A stretch of DNA of 9,287 nucleotides from an uncultured Ruminococcus sp. (GTDB lineage Bacteria; Bacillota; Clostridia; Oscillospirales; CAG-272). A model generated the notes under the pieces. The model had not been told where the DNA came from, searched no databases, and worked only from the letters and a program-made list of their open reading frames with translations. A program made the position numbers and the translations under genes. The stretch lies in assembly GCA_902783905.1 (NCBI GenBank), contig CACZSP010000149.1:1-9287 (forward strand). Reading direction: 5' to 3'. This document shows, piece by piece, positions 6,355-9,287 of the stretch. Numbering within the stretch: the first letter of the stretch is position 1; every line of letters starts with the position of its first letter.

Positions 6355-7652
6355 AATTCTGGAACAGAGAAAAGGAAACGATGCCGCGTGAAGAGCTTGA
6401 AAAGCTCCAGCTTTCCCGCCTGCGGGAAACGGTAAAGCGCGTTTACGAAAAGGTCCCGATTTACCGCGAGCGTATGGACGCGGCCGGTATCCGCCCGGAG
6501 GACGTTCGGTCGCTATCCGATCTTTCCAGGCTCCCCTTCACAGTCAAAAAGGATCTGCGCGACACCTACCCCTACGGCATGTTCGCGGTCCCGATGACCG
6601 ACGTGGTGCGTCTGCACGCGTCGTCAGGCACAACCGGAAAACCGATAGTCGTAGGTTATACGCAGAAGGACCTTGACGACTGGAGCGAAATGATAGCCCG
6701 CCAGCTGACGGCAGTCGGCATAGGAAAGGACGATTTCATTCACGTCGCTTTCGGATACGGCCTTTTCACGGGCGGCTTCGGCATTCACACCGGCGCGGAG
6801 AAGGTCGGCGCGACAGTCATCCCGGTATCGACCGGAAACACCGCGCGTCAGCTGTCTATCCTCACCGATTTCGGCTCGACCGCCTTATGCTGCACCCCAT
6901 CCTACGCGATGTATCTTGCCGAATCGGCAAAGAACGCCGGCCTGACCGGTAAACTCAGTCTCAGAGCCGGCATCTTCGGCGCCGAACCCTGGACCGAAGA
7001 AATGCGCCGCGAAATCGAAGCCGGTCTCGGCATCAAAGCGTACGACATTTACGGCCTTACCGAGGTTATGGGCCCCGGAGTATCCTACGAGTGTCCCGAA
7101 CAGAAAGGAATGCACGTAAACGAGGATTACTTCATTGTCGAGGTGATCGATCCCGAGACCGAACAGCCCCTTCCCTACGGAGAAAAAGGCGAGCTTGTTT
7201 TCACCTCGCTTTGCAAGGAGGCGTTTCCGGTCGTCAGATACCGCACCCGCGACATCGGTCGCGTCAGCTGCGAAAAATGCGCCTGCGGCAGAACGTTCGT
7301 CCGTATGAGCAAACCGATGGGACGCACCGACGATATGCTGATCATCCGCGGCGTCAACGTCTTCCCGTCGCAGATCGAAACGGTGCTCATCAATCTCGGA
7401 TACAAACCGAACTATCAGATAATCGTCGACAGGAAAAACAATCTCGACACCTTCGAAATAAAGGTCGAGATCGGAGAGGAAAACTTCGACGACACCGTCA
7501 CCGCCCTCGTCCGCAAGGAAAAGGAGATAACCGCGGCGATGCAGTCGATCCTCGGCATACAGCCGAAGATCACTCTCGTCAACCCGCGCTCGATCGAACG
7601 CTCGGAAGGAAAAGCGAAGCGCGTCGTCGATCTGCGTCACCTTCACGACTGA
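6351..7652 (+). CDS. paaK: Phenylacetate-CoA ligase (AMP-forming)
   Basis: A 433-residue ANL-superfamily ligase converting phenylacetate or a related arylacetate, ATP and CoA to the arylacetyl-CoA, AMP and PPi. Signature motifs are in order: P-loop SSGTTGKP (91-98), YGLTE (234-238), YRTRD with D301, hinge GRTDDMLIIRG (324-334), NVFPSQIE (336-343) and the C-terminal GKAKRVVD, whose lysine (K421 or K423) is the likely adenylation residue. C307, C310 and C312 form the CxxCxC metal-site-like cluster usual in this family. Length is normal. An upstream in-frame ATG at 6342 is possible, but AGGA (6339-6342) is spaced 8 bases from the ATG at 6351, which also overlaps the iorB stop as ATGA, so 6351 is preferred. 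Its product is the IorAB product or substrate, which ties the two enzymes to one aryl-CoA pool. True specificity (phenyl-, hydroxyphenyl- or indoleacetate) cannot be read from sequence. Confidence 0.96.
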   Translation: MKFWNREKETMPREELEKLQLSRLRETVKRVYEKVPIYRERMDAAGIRPEDVRSLSDLSRLPFTVKKDLRDTYPYGMFAVPMTDVVRLHASSGTTGKPIVVGYTQKDLDDWSEMIARQLTAVGIGKDDFIHVAFGYGLFTGGFGIHTGAEKVGATVIPVSTGNTARQLSILTDFGSTALCCTPSYAMYLAESAKNAGLTGKLSLRAGIFGAEPWTEEMRREIEAGLGIKAYDIYGLTEVMGPGVSYECPEQKGMHVNEDYFIVEVIDPETEQPLPYGEKGELVFTSLCKEAFPVVRYRTRDIGRVSCEKCACGRTFVRMSKPMGRTDDMLIIRGVNVFPSQIETVLINLGYKPNYQIIVDRKNNLDTFEIKVEIGEENFDDTVTALVRKEKEITAAMQSILGIQPKITLVNPRSIERSEGKAKRVVDLRHLHD

Positions 7653-7664
7653 AAGGGGTAAATC

Positions 7665-8072
7665 ATGGCAGTAAGACAGTTATCCGTATTTCTTGAAAAC
7701 AAACAGGGAATGCTCGTCGAGGTAACCGAGGCGCTGACTGAAGCGGGGGTAGATATCCGCGCCCTCTCGCTTGCCGAGTCCGACGATTACGGAATCATGC
7801 GTCTGATCGTCTCCGACACCGACAGAGCCCTCGAAGCGGTGCGCGCCACCGGAAGAACGGTCACCGTCAACCGGGTCGTCGGACTCAAGATCGCCGACCG
7901 TCCCGGAGGACTTCACGAAGCGCTGGCGGTCCTCGGAAAAGCGGATATCAACATCGGTTATATGTACGCCTTTATTTCCGAAAAGCCGGGAGAGGCGGAA
8001 GTAGTTCTGCGCGTCAGCGACACCGCCGCCGCCGAAAAGCTTCTTCTCGACAGCGGATTCGAGCTTCTCTGA
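7665..8072 (+). CDS. Tandem ACT-domain protein, probable amino-acid sensor
   Basis: A 135-residue protein made of two ACT domains and nothing else. The first (about 3-65) has the pattern LSVFLENKQGMLVEV with the glycine loop at G15. The second (about 70-135) has GLKIADRPGGLHEAL with the loop at D78-R-P-G81. ACT domains bind small ligands, usually amino acids, at dimer interfaces. Stand-alone double-ACT proteins of this size are regularly found next to iorAB or paaK in anaerobes. It lacks a catalytic or DNA-binding domain, so a direct repressor role is unlikely; allosteric control of PaaK or IorAB, or of an aromatic pathway enzyme, is inference. AAGGGG (7653-7658) lies 6 bases before the ATG, 12 bases after the paaK stop. 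Confidence 0.92.
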   Translation: MAVRQLSVFLENKQGMLVEVTEALTEAGVDIRALSLAESDDYGIMRLIVSDTDRALEAVRATGRTVTVNRVVGLKIADRPGGLHEALAVLGKADINIGYMYAFISEKPGEAEVVLRVSDTAAAEKLLLDSGFELL

Positions 8073-8077
8073 CCGGG

Positions 8078-8785
8078 ATGAAGCTCGGTCTGTTTGCCGA
8101 TCCGCACTACTGCCTTTCGGAAGTGCTGTGCAAAACGAGACGTCCGTCGCTTTCTCTCGACAAAATTACGGAGGCGGTCGGGGTCTTCGCCCGCGAAAAA
8201 TGCGATCTCTGCCTGTGCCTCGGCGATCTGACCGACAAGGGAGAATTGAAGGAGGAGGCGACCGGGTGCCTTTTGCGCGCGGTCGAAGAGATCAAAAAAA
8301 GCGGCGTCCTCTTCCGCGCGATCATGGGGAACCACGACTGCTGCAGATTCACGCCGGAGGAGTTTGCCCTGCTTACCGGCAGCCCGACCTGTCACTCTTT
8401 TCTTGATATCGGTGGATTCCGGTTTGTCTTTCTTGACGCCAACTACCGGTCGGACCTGGTTCATTTTTCCGCCGGCGAGTTCGACTGGAAGGATTCCAAT
8501 CTTCCGCCCGATCAGCTCTCGTTTCTCGCCCGTGCGATCGATTATTCCCTTCTCCCCTGCGTATGCGTCGTTCACGAGGTGCTGGATCCGCTCGTTCGCC
8601 CGGATCACGTAATCAAAAACGCGGAAGAGGCGAGACGGATCATCGAAGAGAGCGGCAAGGTAAAACTCGTTCTCCAGGGACATTACCACAAAGGTGCAGA
8701 TCACACGGTTAACGGGATCAGATATCTGACGCTCCCGGCTATGTGCGAAGGGACGGAAAACAGATACAAGGTGCTGGAGATCTGA
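8078..8785 (+). CDS. Calcineurin-like metallophosphoesterase
   Basis: A 235-residue cytoplasmic protein with all five blocks of the calcineurin-like phosphoesterase fold: D8-x-H10 (FADPHY), G49-D50 (LGDLTD), GNHD (84-87), H166 (VVHE) and G201-H-Y-H204. These residues coordinate a dinuclear metal centre, so it should be active on a phosphomono- or diester. The substrate cannot be told; phosphodiesterases of cyclic nucleotides and various nucleotidases share these motifs. There is no signal peptide. It is unusually rich in cysteine (12 of 235 residues, including KCDLCLC at 41-47 and an adjacent pair at 88-89), which suits an anaerobic cytosol. It starts 5 bases after the ACT gene, without a clear ribosome binding site, so it is probably translated by reinitiation as the last gene of the operon. 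The link to aryl-acid metabolism is positional only. Confidence 0.92.
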   Translation: MKLGLFADPHYCLSEVLCKTRRPSLSLDKITEAVGVFAREKCDLCLCLGDLTDKGELKEEATGCLLRAVEEIKKSGVLFRAIMGNHDCCRFTPEEFALLTGSPTCHSFLDIGGFRFVFLDANYRSDLVHFSAGEFDWKDSNLPPDQLSFLARAIDYSLLPCVCVVHEVLDPLVRPDHVIKNAEEARRIIEESGKVKLVLQGHYHKGADHTVNGIRYLTLPAMCEGTENRYKVLEI

Positions 8786-8838
8786 GCACTGTTTACTCGC
8801 ACAAAGATGTCGTGCAATACCATAATCAAGAAACAAAA

Positions 8839-8873
8839 AAGAGCGAGTGCCAATTTTCGTAGCATTCGCTCTT
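8839..8873 (-). terminator. Hairpin terminator, strongest on the minus strand
   Basis: AAGAGCGAGTGC (8839-8850) pairs with GCATTCGCTCTT (8862-8873): 12 pairs, one of them G-U on the plus strand, with an 11-base loop. Read on the minus strand the stem runs directly into TTTTTTGTTTC, an excellent U-tract. Read on the plus strand it lies 53 bases after the metallophosphoesterase stop, but only AATTGTTC follows. It may serve the plus-strand operon bidirectionally. The better orientation points to a minus-strand transcript coming from the right. Confidence 0.6.
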
Positions 8874-9230
8874 AATTGTTCAGTTCTGTTGTTTACGCTG
8901 TTTATGATTTATATTATTAATTCACCGATTTTGGGTGGGGGAAAAAATGAGAGTTGGATAAAATAGGCAAGTTTTTTCCCTCTAATAGATGATTGACAAT
9001 CACACATCTAGTTCATTACCATACGAATGATTACAATTCAATCGGGGTTGTTTTGGTTTTATCTTCATTTCAGGTCCGATGGAGTAAATAGATTTATATT
9101 TTTCTGACAGTCACATTTTCTGGATGATAAAATAATTGGAGAATACCCGTTTTCGTTACCCTCACCCGGCGCTAAAGAAATGGGAAGATTTATTAACGAC
9201 AGTAGCGACATAAGAATCTCTCGCGTTCTT
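8874..9230. other. AT-rich region without a supportable gene
   Basis: By hand count 80 of 240 bases in 8881-9120 are G or C (33%), against roughly 55-60% in the neighbouring genes. Stops interrupt all frames and no open stretch exceeds about 50 codons. Small structures seen are a 9-bp inverted repeat (8939-8947 with 8972-8980, GGGAAAAAA arms), a 13-bp palindrome TGATTG-A-CAATCA (8990-9002), and TTGACA (8993-8998) with a poor -10 (TACCAT, 9017-9022). The composition suggests imported or decayed sequence, but no homology is recognised. Confidence 0.6.
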
Positions 9231-9287
9231 GGCCCCCTTGTGTAAAGGGGGCTGTCACGCGCTCGTCGCGTGACTGAGGGATTGTCG
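9231..9287. repeat. Double-hairpin palindromic intergenic repeat
   Basis: Two hairpins lie back to back. The first has arms GCCCCCTT (9232-9239) and AAGGGGGC (9245-9252) with a 5-base loop. The second has arms GTCACGCG (9254-9261) and CGCGTGAC (9267-9274) with the loop CTCGT. GACTGAGGGATTGT follows. I recall this arrangement (a CCCTT..AAGGG hairpin, a GTCACGC hairpin, then CTGAGGGATTGT) as a dispersed REP- or MITE-like repeat in Faecalibacterium and related Oscillospirales genomes; that is memory, not a search. Only one copy is in the window and it may continue past the edge. Confidence 0.7.

Noticed and set aside
7958..8836. A 292-codon minus-strand open frame over the metallophosphoesterase.
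   Set aside because: It is antisense to a gene with all five metallophosphoesterase motif blocks. Its N-terminus lies in the intergenic region without a ribosome binding site or known domain.
8993..9022. TTGACA with TACCAT 18 bases on, considered as a plus-strand promoter.
   Set aside because: The -10 matches only four of six positions, the region is AT-rich so chance matches are expected, and no gene follows.

Overview
The window looks like chromosome from an anaerobic Gram-positive Clostridia, probably an Oscillospirales/Ruminococcaceae-type gut bacterium. The grounds are GC-rich coding sequence (roughly 55-60% by eye), strong AAGGAG-type ribosome binding sites, a sortase-type surface protein, ferredoxin-dependent oxoacid metabolism, and a palindromic intergenic element at the right edge of a kind I recall from Oscillospirales genomes. 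The taxonomic placement is inference. No phage, IS, CRISPR, tRNA or rRNA was seen, and I saw no convincing new defence or mobile system.

Left block, minus strand, 121-3886. A near-consensus promoter (TTGACA, 17 bp, TATAAT; 3858-3886) drives a cytoplasmic serine hydrolase of the beta-lactamase/esterase fold. It overlaps a type I mannose-6-phosphate isomerase (manA) by 17 bp. Downstream, with its own TATAAT promoter, lies a secreted repeat protein of about 500 residues with a PPPTG sortase-like motif and a terminal membrane anchor. It ends at a perfect 16-bp GC-rich hairpin. Bases 1-120, beyond that hairpin, hold nothing I can support.

Right block, plus strand, 3945-8785. This is a tightly packed five-gene operon: iorA and iorB (indolepyruvate:ferredoxin oxidoreductase), paaK (phenylacetate-CoA ligase), a tandem ACT-domain protein, and a metallophosphoesterase. 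Junctions are ATGA overlaps or gaps of 5-12 bases. The first three genes form a self-contained arylacid module: PaaK activates an arylacetate to its CoA ester, and IorAB interconverts arylacetyl-CoA with the arylpyruvate using ferredoxin. The ACT protein is a plausible amino-acid-sensing partner. The direction (salvage of arylacetates into aromatic amino acids, or their oxidation) is not decided by sequence. The divergent control region (3828-4051) holds both promoters, an inverted repeat overlapping the ior -35, and a GC-rich leader hairpin.

Right flank, 8786-9287. About 500 bases carry no gene I can support. By hand count 80 of 240 bases in 8881-9120 are G or C (33%), far below the neighbours. 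It contains a hairpin that works best as a minus-strand terminator although no minus-strand gene is evident. It ends in a double-hairpin repeat cut by or ending near the window edge.
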